Counted from the stretch's first letter, positions 44,672-52,014 are shown. The stretch: 64,000 nucleotides of DNA from G965216695 sp965216695 (GCA_965216695.1 OZ244212.1:2108001-2172000); one strand, 5' to 3'. Made by a program: numbers and translations. The notes: generated from the sequence alone by a model not told the origin.

Positions 44672-45391
44672 TCAGCGATGAACCGAGATCTCCACCGCGT
44701 CTGCGATGTGCGTGTATTCAATGTGCGCCTGCCTATGTTCACTGCTGTACCGGCCCGAATCCCGTACGTAGGAAAGATAGTCGCCAGGGTTGAAGATAGC
44801 GCCAACGTTGTCCGCTACTACGATCGTACCGGGTCCCACAATGCCACGCTCTTCCATTAACTGAAGATCCGGCTTGTAGAGATCTTTCCAGTGATCCAGA
44901 AATACGAGATCGAAGCGGCCCTCCACCGTTGCAAGTACATCCGACGATGCGCCGTGCAGGATGTTGATCCGCTCGCTCAGGCCGGCCACCGCAATGTTCG
45001 CGCGCGCACTCTCTACGCAATCGCGATTGATCTCAATCGACGTGATCCGCGCAGCTGGACCGAACGCGTCTGCCAGCATAATCGACGAGTACCCACAGTA
45101 CGCGCCCAGTTCCAGCACGCGCGCTCCCTCCGGCAGGCGTCCGGCAAGTTCCTCCACCAGCGGCCCTTTCTCCGGACCTACGTTCATCAGCCAGCGCTCT
45201 TCGCGCGCGAACCGGTCGATGGTTCGCAGAACGTCCGCAGGGTCACCGGCTGTTGCGTGCTGCGCCACGTACTCCGCGACGCGTACCGGACGCGGAGGTG
45301 CTCCCGACAGCTTGTCCACCAGCGCGTGGGCCATGTTCTTCACCGTGAAACCCAACGCACTCGGTGCCAGAAAACGCCAGAATTGCATCAA
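44672..45391 (-). CDS. O-methyltransferase (class I, COMT-like)
   Basis: This encodes 239 residues. Motif I is VLELGAYCGYSSIMLADAFG, the ribose-binding acidic position is SIEINRDCVESAR, and FDLVFLDHWKDLYKPDLQ supplies the metal-binding and catalytic region of catechol-O-methyltransferase-like enzymes. An N-terminal extension of about 40 residues precedes the fold. It probably methylates a catechol or similar phenol using SAM and Mg2+. Its upstream neighbours on the same strand are two cupin genes. Confidence 0.88.
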   Translation of the reverse strand: MMQFWRFLAPSALGFTVKNMAHALVDKLSGAPPRPVRVAEYVAQHATAGDPADVLRTIDRFAREERWLMNVGPEKGPLVEELAGRLPEGARVLELGAYCGYSSIMLADAFGPAARITSIEINRDCVESARANIAVAGLSERINILHGASSDVLATVEGRFDLVFLDHWKDLYKPDLQLMEERGIVGPGTIVVADNVGAIFNPGDYLSYVRDSGRYSSEHRQAHIEYTHIADAVEISVHR

Positions 45392-45416
45392 TCATCCCCA
45401 ACGCGTGAACGCGGCA

Positions 45417-45791
45417 TCATACTACGTGCTTGCTGTACGGCTCAGACCGTTCCTTCACAATGAGCCAACGGATTCCGGATGCGCCAACCGCTACGACTCG
45501 ATGTTTCTCACCCGGCTCCACCATTACGGTTGTACCAGCAACCAGGGGTACCAACGAGCCTTCCACTTCCAAGGTTCCGTCGCCATCGAGTACTACGTAG
45601 TACTCGTGGTAGTCGTGATAGTGCCGCTGTTCGGTCTCCGGCACGTTATAAAGCGTTTCGGTGAGACCAATCTCCACCGGTGATCCGTTCCAGTGACCGC
45701 AGAAGAGGTGCGATCCTTCCTTGACGTAGGTTTTCAATGTCGCCTCTCCGCGTTGCGATTCGGACCGCGTGAGCCCGTGGATCAAATCCAC
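45417..45791 (-). CDS. Cupin domain protein
   Basis: This encodes 124 residues forming a single cupin barrel. Motif 1 is RHYHDYHEYYVVLDGDGTLEVEG and motif 2 is VEPGEKHRVVAVG, with His and Glu ligands in place for one metal. It overlaps the next cupin gene (45782-46156) by 10 bases. Function is not predictable from the fold; it could be an isomerase, dioxygenase or sensor. Confidence 0.85.
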   Translation of the reverse strand: MDLIHGLTRSESQRGEATLKTYVKEGSHLFCGHWNGSPVEIGLTETLYNVPETEQRHYHDYHEYYVVLDGDGTLEVEGSLVPLVAGTTVMVEPGEKHRVVAVGASGIRWLIVKERSEPYSKHVV

Positions 45792-46156
45792 GCGTCAACA
45801 GGCGCCGTAAGCTCGCCCGCTTCGCTGCCGGTATTCACCACGCCCCGCGGTTCCACCAGCAACACGTGGCATTCGCTTTCCGCCCGCGGCTTATGCTCCA
45901 CACCCTGAGGGATAACGCACAGGTCGCCCGCTTGAAGTTCAACCGACCCATCCCGCAACTCAATCGTCATGTGCCCCGACAGGCACAGGAACAGTTCGTC
46001 GGTATCCTCATGGGTGTGCCACACGAAGTCGCCCAGAAACTTGGCGAGCTTCACGTGATAGTCGTTGAGCGCTCCGACAACTCTCGGGCTCCAGTACTCC
46101 TCCAGCAGTTCGAGCTTTTCCGCCAAACGCACGCTCTGTATTTTTCGTTCAGCCAC
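45782..46156 (-). CDS. Cupin domain protein
   Basis: This encodes 124 residues and a single cupin barrel. Motif 1 is FVWHTHEDTDELFLCLSGHM and motif 2 is VIPQGVEHKPRAES, with a full His-His-Glu-His set of metal ligands. It differs clearly in sequence from the adjacent cupin, so the two are not a recent duplication. Coupled translation with the downstream cupin is likely because of the 10-base overlap. Function unknown. Confidence 0.85.
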   Translation of the reverse strand: MAERKIQSVRLAEKLELLEEYWSPRVVGALNDYHVKLAKFLGDFVWHTHEDTDELFLCLSGHMTIELRDGSVELQAGDLCVIPQGVEHKPRAESECHVLLVEPRGVVNTGSEAGELTAPVDAWI

Positions 46157-46178
46157 TACGAAAGCTCATCGTGATGCA

Positions 46179-46598
46179 TCAATCCATCCATTGTTCAATC
46201 TCCGATACGTAGCGGGGCGGAAGGCCTAGCTTCTGAGCAACGCGCGCGAGCGACCCTGCATAGTCGCGGTTGCTGCCAACGAGTTTTTCCGCGGGCAGAA
46301 TGTAGGATGTGGCGTTGAACGCGTTTCCATTCCCATCGACCGCGACAACGGCCTCGGGCACGTAATCTGCCACGCTGCGCTCACCGTACAACGCGCCTAG
46401 CTCGGCCTCGCTGAGATCCATGGCGTACCCGAACACCTCCTCCTTAGCAGACCGAACGAGCGTAGCCCGCTCACCGATGCGTAGTCCGTAGCCGGAAACA
46501 TGAGCCAGCCGAACGTTCCGCGGTTCGAGCCCGTTCGCGCGCAGCAACTCTTCGTCCATGAACAGCCCGTAGAAGAATACCGATGTCATTGCGTTCAA
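46179..46598 (-). CDS. Gamma-glutamylcyclotransferase-family protein
   Basis: This encodes 139 residues. The start SVFFYGLFMDEELLRANG has the YG(S/L) substrate-binding loop of the GGCT fold, and VFGYAMDLSEAELGALYGER carries the usual mid-domain helix. The catalytic Glu would lie near the AELGALYGE segment. Members cyclise gamma-glutamyl peptides or are of unknown activity. It lies in a run of small, co-oriented genes with 20-25 base spacers. Confidence 0.75.
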   Translation of the reverse strand: MNAMTSVFFYGLFMDEELLRANGLEPRNVRLAHVSGYGLRIGERATLVRSAKEEVFGYAMDLSEAELGALYGERSVADYVPEAVVAVDGNGNAFNATSYILPAEKLVGSNRDYAGSLARVAQKLGLPPRYVSEIEQWMD

Positions 46599-46620
46599 CC
46601 GTTGGCAATGCCGTGACGTA

Positions 46621-46986
46621 TCACGACATCGGACTCTTTCGATACGCGTAGATGGGTTCGAATCCCCCGAGAATCATGCGCGCGCCGTCAATCGGAAACT
46701 CGCCGATCTCCTGTACACGCGGATCGGCAAACATGCCCTTGTGCGCCTCAGCTCCGGTCTCACGGTCCGGCCATATCGTCCACGAAACCACGATCTTCTC
46801 GCCCGGCCGCGCCTGCACGGCCTTCCGGTAGTCGGTTGTATTGCCGTCGGGTACTTCGAGTTCCCAGTTCTCGAAGATCTCTAACGCCCCGAATTCCTTC
46901 GCAATCTCCGCAAACAATGCCGCCTTGCGCGCGTACTCGTCCTTGCTGTCTTCCGGTACCGCAATCACATAGGCGTTTACATACAC
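46621..46986 (-). CDS. DUF1428 family protein
   Basis: This encodes 121 residues. The start MYVNAYVIAVPEDSKDEYAR and the conserved block VVSWTIWPDRETGAEAHKGM with MILGGFEPI are characteristic of DUF1428, a ferredoxin-like (dimeric alpha/beta barrel) fold of unknown function. E. coli YbaA is a relative. No catalytic residues are proposed. It is cytosolic and part of the run of small minus-strand genes. Confidence 0.88.
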   Translation of the reverse strand: MYVNAYVIAVPEDSKDEYARKAALFAEIAKEFGALEIFENWELEVPDGNTTDYRKAVQARPGEKIVVSWTIWPDRETGAEAHKGMFADPRVQEIGEFPIDGARMILGGFEPIYAYRKSPMS

Positions 46987-47007
46987 TGCTTCGCTCCCCG
47001 ACCGTGG

Positions 47008-47283
47008 TCACCTGAAGAACTCGACATAGAACGTTACCTTGTTCACGGGTTTAACCTCGTGCAGCACCTCGGGTTCGACGACGCCCGGGCTATCTGCCGT
47101 TAACCGATACTCCTGCACTTCAGGCTCGAGAATACGGTACAGCAGCGCACCCTCCAACACGACTATCCGTCCCCAGGTACCCGCTTTTGTCTGGTGTGCG
47201 TTAAGCAGCCCAGCCGGAATCGAGGTTTCGGTAAACGTGGGAGTGCGCTTGTAAGCAGCACATTCTGAAGGTATGGAACGCAT
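47008..47283 (-). CDS. DUF1971 family protein
   Basis: This encodes 91 residues. The pattern YKRTPTFTETSIPAGLLNAH followed by KAGTWGRIVVLEGALLYRI and ending VNKVTFYVEFFR is that of the DUF1971/TehB-like small beta-barrel family. These proteins resemble a half-cupin and are sometimes linked to tellurite response genes. No TehB partner is adjacent here. Function unproven. Confidence 0.85.
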   Translation of the reverse strand: MRSIPSECAAYKRTPTFTETSIPAGLLNAHQTKAGTWGRIVVLEGALLYRILEPEVQEYRLTADSPGVVEPEVLHEVKPVNKVTFYVEFFR

Positions 47284-47322
47284 CAGTCGGCAGTCCTAAC
47301 GGTTGCCCGGCAGCCGGGTCCG

Positions 47323-47775
47323 TCAGTCGGCACTGTCGAGCACCCTAAGTTCCATCGGCGACATCGATTTCCTCGCGCCCTCCAGCCACCAGTTTCCGCC
47401 CTCCGTGTGTAGAAAAAGCTGTTTGTATCCTGCCAGCAAGCGCCTGGACATCTCTTGAGATATCGAGCGGTTGTGAGCGCGGCGAACGATCGTCGCGAAT
47501 GCCCCACGCTGACGATCCATCAGCAACTTGAATAGAAACGCCTCGTCCTCGTTCAGTTCCAACGGGGTTTCCAGACCTTTCCTGAATATGGCCGCATTGT
47601 CGCCCTCGTAGACCGGGCTGTACGCCTCAAACGCCCGCGAAGTGATATTGTCTTCCGCCTGCGCCTGTAGCTGAAGCCGCGTCTGACGGACTTGAGCCGC
47701 GAGATAGACAATGGAAACGATTACCGCGATTGCGCCTATCAGCTCCGCGACAGCTCCAATGGCATCCCAACTCAT
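47323..47775 (-). CDS. N-terminally anchored protein, paralogue of two cassette proteins
   Basis: This encodes 150 residues from MSWDAIGAVAELIG. One N-terminal transmembrane helix (AIGAVAELIGAIAVIVSIVYLA) ends at AAQVRQ, followed by an all-helical domain with LLMDRQRGAFATIVRRAHN and a C-terminal GGNWWLEGARKSMSP. The same architecture occurs in cassette genes at 50430 and 59937. It is the gene next to intI on the far side from the cassettes. Function unknown. Confidence 0.75.
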   Translation of the reverse strand: MSWDAIGAVAELIGAIAVIVSIVYLAAQVRQTRLQLQAQAEDNITSRAFEAYSPVYEGDNAAIFRKGLETPLELNEDEAFLFKLLMDRQRGAFATIVRRAHNRSISQEMSRRLLAGYKQLFLHTEGGNWWLEGARKSMSPMELRVLDSAD

Positions 47776-47857
47776 GAATACGCCTCCCAGATTCGCAGTC
47801 TGAACCCCGAACACAGCCTGTTGGCAGCAACTAACGTACCGCAGGCCACCGGTAAAC

Positions 47858-48832
47858 TCACGCCCGGTCGAGAGGACTGATGATCCCGAGCCCAGGCCGG
47901 TTGAGCACGTGCGTATAGATCTGCGTGGTTTTCACGCTCTGATGACCCAGCAGTTCCTGCACGGTTCGAATGTCGTGCCCGCTTTCGATCAGGTGGGTCG
48001 CAAAGCTGTGCCGCAGGACATGCGTGGTAACCCGTTTGTCGATCCGTGCGGCCCGCGCCGCCTTCTTCACCGCGCGTTGAACTGTTTGCACCCAGATATG
48101 GTGCCGGCGCCACACGCCCGACTCGCGCGGATCTTCAGATAAGCGCTGTGAAGGAAACAGGTACTGCCAAAGCGGATCCTTTCCCGCGCCCCGCAACTTC
48201 CGCGACAGCGCAAACGGCAGGTCTACCTCACCGTGTCCATTCGCCAGATCCTTCTTATGCAACGCCCTCACCCAGTCCACTTGCGTGCGCAGCGCCCCGA
48301 CCAACGACACGGGCAGAATCGCTCTGCGATCCTTCCCACCTTTGCCATCCCGGATCATTATCACGCCATCGTCGAAGTCCAGGTCCAGCACCCGCAGCCG
48401 AGCCGCCTCCGTGACCCGCATGCCCGTTCCATACATCAGCTGAACAAACAGCCGATGCACAGAAGCAACCTGGTCGATCAAGCGGAAAACTTCGTCTCTC
48501 GTGAGAACCGTGGGTACGTGTTGCGGCCGGCTCGCACGCACAACGTCGTCGAGCCACGGCAGGTCTACGTGCAGCACCTTTCGGTACAGAAACAGGATCG
48601 CAGCGAGCGCCTGGTTCTGGGTACTTGCTGCAACATTGCGGGTTACCGCAAGGTGCGTGAGGAACGCTTCGACCTCAGCCTTACCGAGATGCCGCGGATT
48701 CCGACGACCGTGAAAACGAATGAACCGCCGAATCCAATCAAGATACGCTTTCTCGGTGGCGTACGCGTAGTGTTGAAGGCGTAGCGCTTCGCGTGTTCTC
48801 GCGAGGAGCTTGGGCTTTGGCATGCACCGCAC
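47858..48832 (-). CDS. intI: Integron integrase IntI
   Basis: This encodes 324 residues, close to class-type integrases. Tyrosine-recombinase catalytic residues are Arg139 (TGMRVTE), Lys164/167 (GKGGKDR), His271 and Arg274 (HVLRHSF), His297 (LLGHQS) and Tyr306 (QIYTHV). The integron-specific insertion between the conserved boxes is present at about 207-228 (ALSRKLRGAGKDPLWQYLFP), which separates IntI from XerC/D. It recombines attC sites with attI. It is transcribed away from the cassette array, the normal arrangement. All key residues are intact, so activity is plausible. A second ATG three codons in is an alternative start. Confidence 0.97.
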   Translation of the reverse strand: MRCMPKPKLLARTREALRLQHYAYATEKAYLDWIRRFIRFHGRRNPRHLGKAEVEAFLTHLAVTRNVAASTQNQALAAILFLYRKVLHVDLPWLDDVVRASRPQHVPTVLTRDEVFRLIDQVASVHRLFVQLMYGTGMRVTEAARLRVLDLDFDDGVIMIRDGKGGKDRRAILPVSLVGALRTQVDWVRALHKKDLANGHGEVDLPFALSRKLRGAGKDPLWQYLFPSQRLSEDPRESGVWRRHHIWVQTVQRAVKKAARAARIDKRVTTHVLRHSFATHLIESGHDIRTVQELLGHQSVKTTQIYTHVLNRPGLGIISPLDRA

Positions 48833-48954
48833 GGCATATTAGACAACTCGTGTTCAGTTGACTTATAAAGTAAGCGGTTGAATAGTGGGAAGATTCTCTG
48901 AGGAGCGTAAGAAATGAGAACAAGCAATGAGCATCCGCTACGTTAATCCGTTTA

Positions 48955-48985
48955 TGCAGCACGCGTTCAGGAATTGTTGTTAGAC
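48955..48985 (+). other. attI: Probable attI core
   Basis: GTTAGAC at 48979-48985 fits the core GTTRRRY and is the best match in the 335 bases between intI and the first ORF-bearing cassette. It lies 147 bases from the integrase start, a usual attI distance. Crossover would be between G and TT at 48979/48980. Upstream weak integrase-binding repeats cannot be judged by eye. A degenerate GTTTGGC at 49304-49310 is an alternative junction. Confidence 0.5.
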
Positions 48986-49060
48986 GGCATGCCGTTGCTC
49001 CAGTTGCAGCACGTTAACACTAGTTCGCCAGCGTTGGTTGGGATGGTAAAAACCTAACAG

Positions 49061-49088
49061 TTGATATCGGCGAAGCACTCGATAGAAT
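49061..49088 (+). promoter_or_regulatory. Sigma70-type promoter for the tRNA and possibly the cassette array (Pc candidate)
   Basis: TTGATA (49061-49066) and TAGAAT (49083-49088) are separated by 16 bases. Predicted start is near 49095, 70 bases before the tRNA. It points into the cassette array, so it may also be the array promoter. Confidence 0.6.
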
Positions 49089-49106
49089 GCACAGGATGCA
49101 AGACCA

Positions 49107-49170
49107 CCGATTGCAGCTCATACCCTAGCTCTCAGCATTTTTTGCTGGGAGCAATGCTGTCTGCAATCGG
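49107..49170 (+). other. Compound hairpin overlapping the tRNA 5' end
   Basis: The outer arms CCGATTGCAG (49107-49116) and CTGCAATCGG (49161-49170) are perfect complements. The inner arms GCTCTCAGCA (49128-49137) and TGCTGGGAGC (49143-49152) pair with one G:T. The last three bases of the outer arm are the first three of the tRNA. Two stems separated by an unpaired spacer recall a folded attC site, but there are no GTTRRRY boxes. Confidence 0.75.
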
Positions 49171-49243
49171 GGTATAGCTCAGAGGTTAGAGCGTTGGTCT
49201 TATAAGCCATGTGTCGTGGGTTCAAATCCCACTACCCCGACCA
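49168..49243 (+). tRNA. tRNA-Ile, anticodon UAU
   Basis: The full cloverleaf is present. Acceptor CGGGGTA pairs with TACCCCG, with discriminator A and an encoded CCA. The D-arm is GCTC/GAGC with loop AGAGGTTA, the anticodon loop is CTTATAA (anticodon TAT at 49201-49203), the variable loop has 5 bases, and the T-arm is GTGGG-TTCAAAT-CCCAC. The end pair of the anticodon stem is a T:T mismatch. The body resembles tRNA-Ile2, which normally has CAU modified by TilS; here the wobble base is T, so AUA is read directly. It lies between intI and the first ORF cassette, co-oriented with the cassettes. Confidence 0.93.
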
Positions 49244-49310
49244 CGAGGCAATTCGTCTCGCTTCGCACAAACTGCGTCGATCTTCTTGTGCAGCACAATA
49301 GGGTGTTTGG
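49244..49310 (+). other. Degenerate att-like remnant before cassette 1
   Basis: The segment gcaattcgtctcgcttcgca... then caaactgcg resembles the central part of the long attC class (compare 52488-52518). It ends in GTTTGGCGTC immediately before ATGG, matching the GTTAGGCGTCATGG junctions of later cassettes with one base changed in the core. The left arm is not recognisable. Confidence 0.4.
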
Positions 49311-49314
49311 CGTC

Positions 49315-49740
49315 ATGGATGAATCGTTTCAGATCCGGGAATTCACAGTTTCCGACAAAGATGATGTCGTTGCCCTGTGGGCAATCGCGTTTCCTGACGA
49401 ACCCGACTGGAACGAGTCGAGCGCATTGATTACGCAAAAGCTTACAACCCAGCCAGAATTATTCTTCATCTGCGTGCGCGATAGTCAGCTCGTAGGCACC
49501 GTGATTGCGGGCTATGACGGAGTACGCGGCTGGGTTCACAAGGTTGTTTCGCATCCATCATATAGAGGTAAGGGCGTTGCACGCTCGCTTATGTTTCATG
49601 CTGAGTGCGCGCTACGAGATCTCGGCTGCGTAAAGCTCAATCTTCAAGTCCGGTCGGGTAACGATACAGCGACGGAATTCTATACTGAGATCGGATATCT
49701 GACTGAAGATCGCATTAGCATGAGTAAACGCCTTGCGTAG
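49315..49740 (+). CDS. GNAT-family N-acetyltransferase (cassette 1)
   Basis: This encodes 141 residues from the ATG at 49315. The acetyl-CoA-binding motif A is HPSYRGKGVARSLMFHAE (R-G-x-G-V/I-A), preceded by the beta4 strand GWVHKVVS and followed by CVKLNLQVRSGNDTATEFYTEIGY. N-terminal FRIREF-like strand: FQIREFTVSDKDDVVALW. It transfers an acetyl group to an amine of unknown identity. GNATs are among the commonest cassette-encoded enzymes. The open frame extends back into the tRNA, but that part is not coding. Confidence 0.9.
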   Translation: MDESFQIREFTVSDKDDVVALWAIAFPDEPDWNESSALITQKLTTQPELFFICVRDSQLVGTVIAGYDGVRGWVHKVVSHPSYRGKGVARSLMFHAECALRDLGCVKLNLQVRSGNDTATEFYTEIGYLTEDRISMSKRLA

Positions 49741-49775
49741 TCTAGAGTTAAAGTTGCGAAGCGGGTGCATCTGCC

Positions 49776-49893
49776 GCCTAACTAATAGTTGGAGTGGACC
49801 GTCTAACCGTCGCGACTTTTGCATGTCGCTCCCTGCCGGTCGCGGCAAAAGTCTCGCCGGTTTTAACGGCGGCCACTCAACATAGTGTTAGGC
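49776..49893 (+). other. attC site 1
   Basis: It runs from box GCCTAAC (49776) to box GTTAGGC (49887-49893). The arms TTGGAGTGG and CCACTCAAC are complementary. It is of the long class, 118 bases. Confidence 0.92.
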
Positions 49894-49900
49894 GCCTAGC

Positions 49901-50302
49901 GTGATTTTCACAATCCTGTTGGCTCTAAGCAGTCCCCTTTCATGCGGCTTCCCTGAATCGACAGTATCATTGGTGGGGATAGCTCAATCCATGATTGCGC
50001 AATCACATACGGCGGCGGCTATTCTTGTATCTGGTGCATCTGACCCTGAATGCGACGATAACTCTTCCAATCAGAGCAATTCCTGCTTACATCATAGTGA
50101 AATAGATCCAGCCCAGGCTTTTAGGGCTATCGACAATGCCGTTTCGAGCAATCCGACTTGGGTCCACATTGTTGTATTGAAAAGGGGCGATGGTCTGGAT
50201 TCTTACGGGTTCCCATGGATTCGAGGCCGTGCTTATATTCCAGACTATGGATATATCGACGTCGAAGACCACAATTTCCGCTGTGTTAAGAACGACGCCT
50301 AA
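49901..50302 (+). CDS. Secreted hypothetical protein (cassette 2)
   Basis: This encodes 133 residues from a GTG 7 bases after the attC core. The N-terminus (MIFTILLALSSPLSCGFPES) looks like a short signal peptide or lipobox-like segment. The mature part has four Cys residues and a block WVHIVVLKRGDGLDSYGFPW near the end. The family is not recognised. The TAA stop is supplied by the attC box (GACGCCTAAC), giving the end NDA. A ribosome-binding site is not evident, so expression may rely on read-through or leaderless start. Confidence 0.6.
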   Translation: MIFTILLALSSPLSCGFPESTVSLVGIAQSMIAQSHTAAAILVSGASDPECDDNSSNQSNSCLHHSEIDPAQAFRAIDNAVSSNPTWVHIVVLKRGDGLDSYGFPWIRGRAYIPDYGYIDVEDHNFRCVKNDA

Positions 50303-50412
50303 CAAGCAGTTGGAGCTGACGTGCTAACCGTCACTTCGTTTGCTATTGCCTCGCTGCGCTCGGCGCAAACGCGTGCCGGTCTTAACGCACGCAGCTCAAC
50401 ATAGTGTTAGGC
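50297..50412 (+). other. attC site 2
   Basis: It runs from GCCTAAC to GTTAGGC. The arms GTTGGAGCTGACGTGC and GCACGCAGCTCAAC pair with an extra-helical base. Long class, 116 bases. Confidence 0.93.
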
Positions 50413-50429
50413 GTCATGGAGAGAACATC

Positions 50430-50954
50430 ATGAACTGGGAGGCAGCTGGAGCGATTGGTGAAATCGTTGGTGCATTTGCAGTCGTTGGAACAATCGCATA
50501 CCTCGCAACCCAAATTCGAGACGGAAGGCGCGAGGCTCAAGTTACCGCTGCTGAGACAGTTATGTCTAACTGGAATGCGGCTATTCAAGCTCTCGGCCAA
50601 TCTCCTGAAGTTTCCTCGATAATCCAACGAGGTCTCGCCAACTACCATACCCTTGAGCAGCCAGAAAAGTTCGTCTTCCATTCTCGGATGGATAACATGA
50701 TGATCCAGTACTACACGGCTCTCACATACAAAGGCGAACGGTTTTGGGAGCTACCCGATGAAGTTGAGACAGCGTTGCTACGATTCATTTCTTCCCCTGG
50801 AGGACTAGAATGGTGGCACGATGCCGGTCACGTTTACCCACACTACGATCACGTGAATAAACTCTTAAAGGAACGTCTGAACGACCTTGTTCCATTTAGC
50901 GAGACATCGTTTCTTTCCGCTGAGCCAATTCAAAGGTGTAGAGATGACGCCTAA
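50430..50954 (+). CDS. N-terminally anchored protein (cassette 3), MNWE family
   Basis: This encodes 174 residues from MNWEAAGAIGEIVGA. One transmembrane helix (AAGAIGEIVGAFAVVGTIAYL) ends at ATQIRDG, followed by a helical cytosolic domain with GGLEWWHDAGHVYPHYDH near the end. The same plan is found in the cassette gene at 59937 and the gene beside intI at 47323. Start is preceded by GGAGAGAACATC. The stop TAA is part of the attC box. Function unknown; conserved Trp and Arg positions suggest a real fold. Confidence 0.75.
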   Translation: MNWEAAGAIGEIVGAFAVVGTIAYLATQIRDGRREAQVTAAETVMSNWNAAIQALGQSPEVSSIIQRGLANYHTLEQPEKFVFHSRMDNMMIQYYTALTYKGERFWELPDEVETALLRFISSPGGLEWWHDAGHVYPHYDHVNKLLKERLNDLVPFSETSFLSAEPIQRCRDDA

Positions 50955-51062
50955 CGAGATGTTGAACTGGACTGCCTACCCGTCACCTCGTTTGCATTTG
51001 GCTCACTACGTTCGCCGCAAACTCGCGCCGGTTAACGGCAGCCAGTTAACATAGTGTGAGGC
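50949..51062 (+). other. attC site 3, altered core
   Basis: It runs from GCCTAAC to GTGAGGC. The core has G in place of the third-position T (GTG instead of GTT), at the crossover region. The arms AACTGGACTGCC and GGCAGCCAGTT pair well. 114 bases. Confidence 0.88.
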
Positions 51063-51067
51063 GTCTA

Positions 51068-51448
51068 GTGAACTGCCTCCTGGCTTTGGGATTGTTTTCA
51101 ATATTGCAGGTGGGTGCCGTGGGTACCAGAGTTGAGACTACTTGCGGCGATATACCAACAATCACCTATGCTCACACTCCTCTTCCAGTCAAAAGAGTAA
51201 AACCTATCTATCCGACCAGGGCTGTCGTTCGTGAGATAGGTGGGTTTGTCACGCTTAGCTTTGATATCTCAAACATCGGCGTTCCCACCTCAATTGAGGT
51301 ATTGTCTTCTTCACCGGCAAACATGTTCGAGCGTAGCGCTCTATCTGCTGTGGCAAAGTGGCGTTTCGTTCCAGGCGTTTCATCAGGGACAACCACCATC
51401 ACATACGAAACAATGGGCACAACCAAATGTTACATCGAAGACGCCTAA
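51068..51448 (+). CDS. TonB C-terminal-domain-like secreted protein (cassette 4)
   Basis: This encodes 126 residues from a GTG at 51068; an earlier in-frame GTG lies inside the attC core and is less likely. A signal peptide (LLALGLFSILQVGAVG) is followed by a TonB-C/energy-transducer-like domain: VKPIYPTRAVVREIGGFVTL, then the S-x-S-x-P...FERSALSAVAKWRFVPG pattern. Without a transmembrane anchor and proline-rich linker it cannot act as TonB; it is a stand-alone secreted domain. Stop is provided by the attC box. Confidence 0.8.
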   Translation: MNCLLALGLFSILQVGAVGTRVETTCGDIPTITYAHTPLPVKRVKPIYPTRAVVREIGGFVTLSFDISNIGVPTSIEVLSSSPANMFERSALSAVAKWRFVPGVSSGTTTITYETMGTTKCYIEDA

Positions 51449-51557
51449 CGTGTAGTTGGAGTGGAGGGCCTACCCGTCACTCCGTTTGCATTTGGTCGCT
51501 ACGCGCCCAGCAAACTCGCGCCGGGCTTAACGGCCCCCACTCAACATGGTGTTAGAC
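51443..51557 (+). other. attC site 4
   Basis: GCCTAAC to GTTAGAC. The arms TTGGAGTGGAGGGCC and GGCCCCCACTCAAC pair. 115 bases. It is nearly identical to attC 8 at 54601-54715. Confidence 0.93.
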
Positions 51558-51564
51558 GTCCGAG

Positions 51565-51879
51565 ATGGGACTCTCCAAGAATCCTGAATTGGTAGCTTTC
51601 TGGATCTCTTTCCCAGAAGATCCGCAACTACCCCTTGGAATCGGGGTTACTGCTACTTCTGAGCATGACGCCTTTAACCTAATCAAGCAGCAAAACTTCG
51701 AATGGTTAGATCTGGATGTCAAAACCCAAGTCACTTCTAACGTCACTATCGACGACCTAGATCAATCCAACATCGTGCCTAACATCGGTCCAATGCAGTT
51801 TCGCGGCGTTTGGTATCCCGCCATGAACATAGGTTATGGTGCTCCGCAAGATTCAGAGTACAAACCGATCAGGAAGTAA
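51565..51879 (+). CDS. Hypothetical protein (cassette 5)
   Basis: This encodes 104 residues. It has no signal peptide and no membrane helix. A central block (PLGIGVTATSEHDAFNLIKQ) resembles a small alpha/beta sheet protein, and ends in FRGVWYPAMNIGYGAPQDSE. I do not recognise a family. Its ATG is 7 bases after the attC core. The cassette holds 15 bases between its stop and the next attC. Confidence 0.6.
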   Translation: MGLSKNPELVAFWISFPEDPQLPLGIGVTATSEHDAFNLIKQQNFEWLDLDVKTQVTSNVTIDDLDQSNIVPNIGPMQFRGVWYPAMNIGYGAPQDSEYKPIRK

Positions 51880-51894
51880 GTAACCTATGCAGAC

Positions 51895-52010
51895 GCCTAA
51901 CGATCCGTTGGAGCTGACGTGCTAACCGTCACTACGTTTGCAATTCGCTCCCTCCGGTCGCGGCAAACTCGTGCCGGTCTTAACGCACGCAGCTCAACGC
52001 AGTGTTAGGC
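51895..52010 (+). other. attC site 5
   Basis: GCCTAAC to GTTAGGC, 116 bases, long class. The arms TTGGAGCTGACGTGC and GCACGCAGCTCAAC pair. Confidence 0.93.
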
Positions 52011-52014
52011 GTCA

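Noticed and set aside
49216..49314. N-terminal extension of the GNAT gene into the tRNA
   Set aside because: The upstream codons are the tRNA T-arm and acceptor. ATG 49315 fits the family start and the cassette junction.
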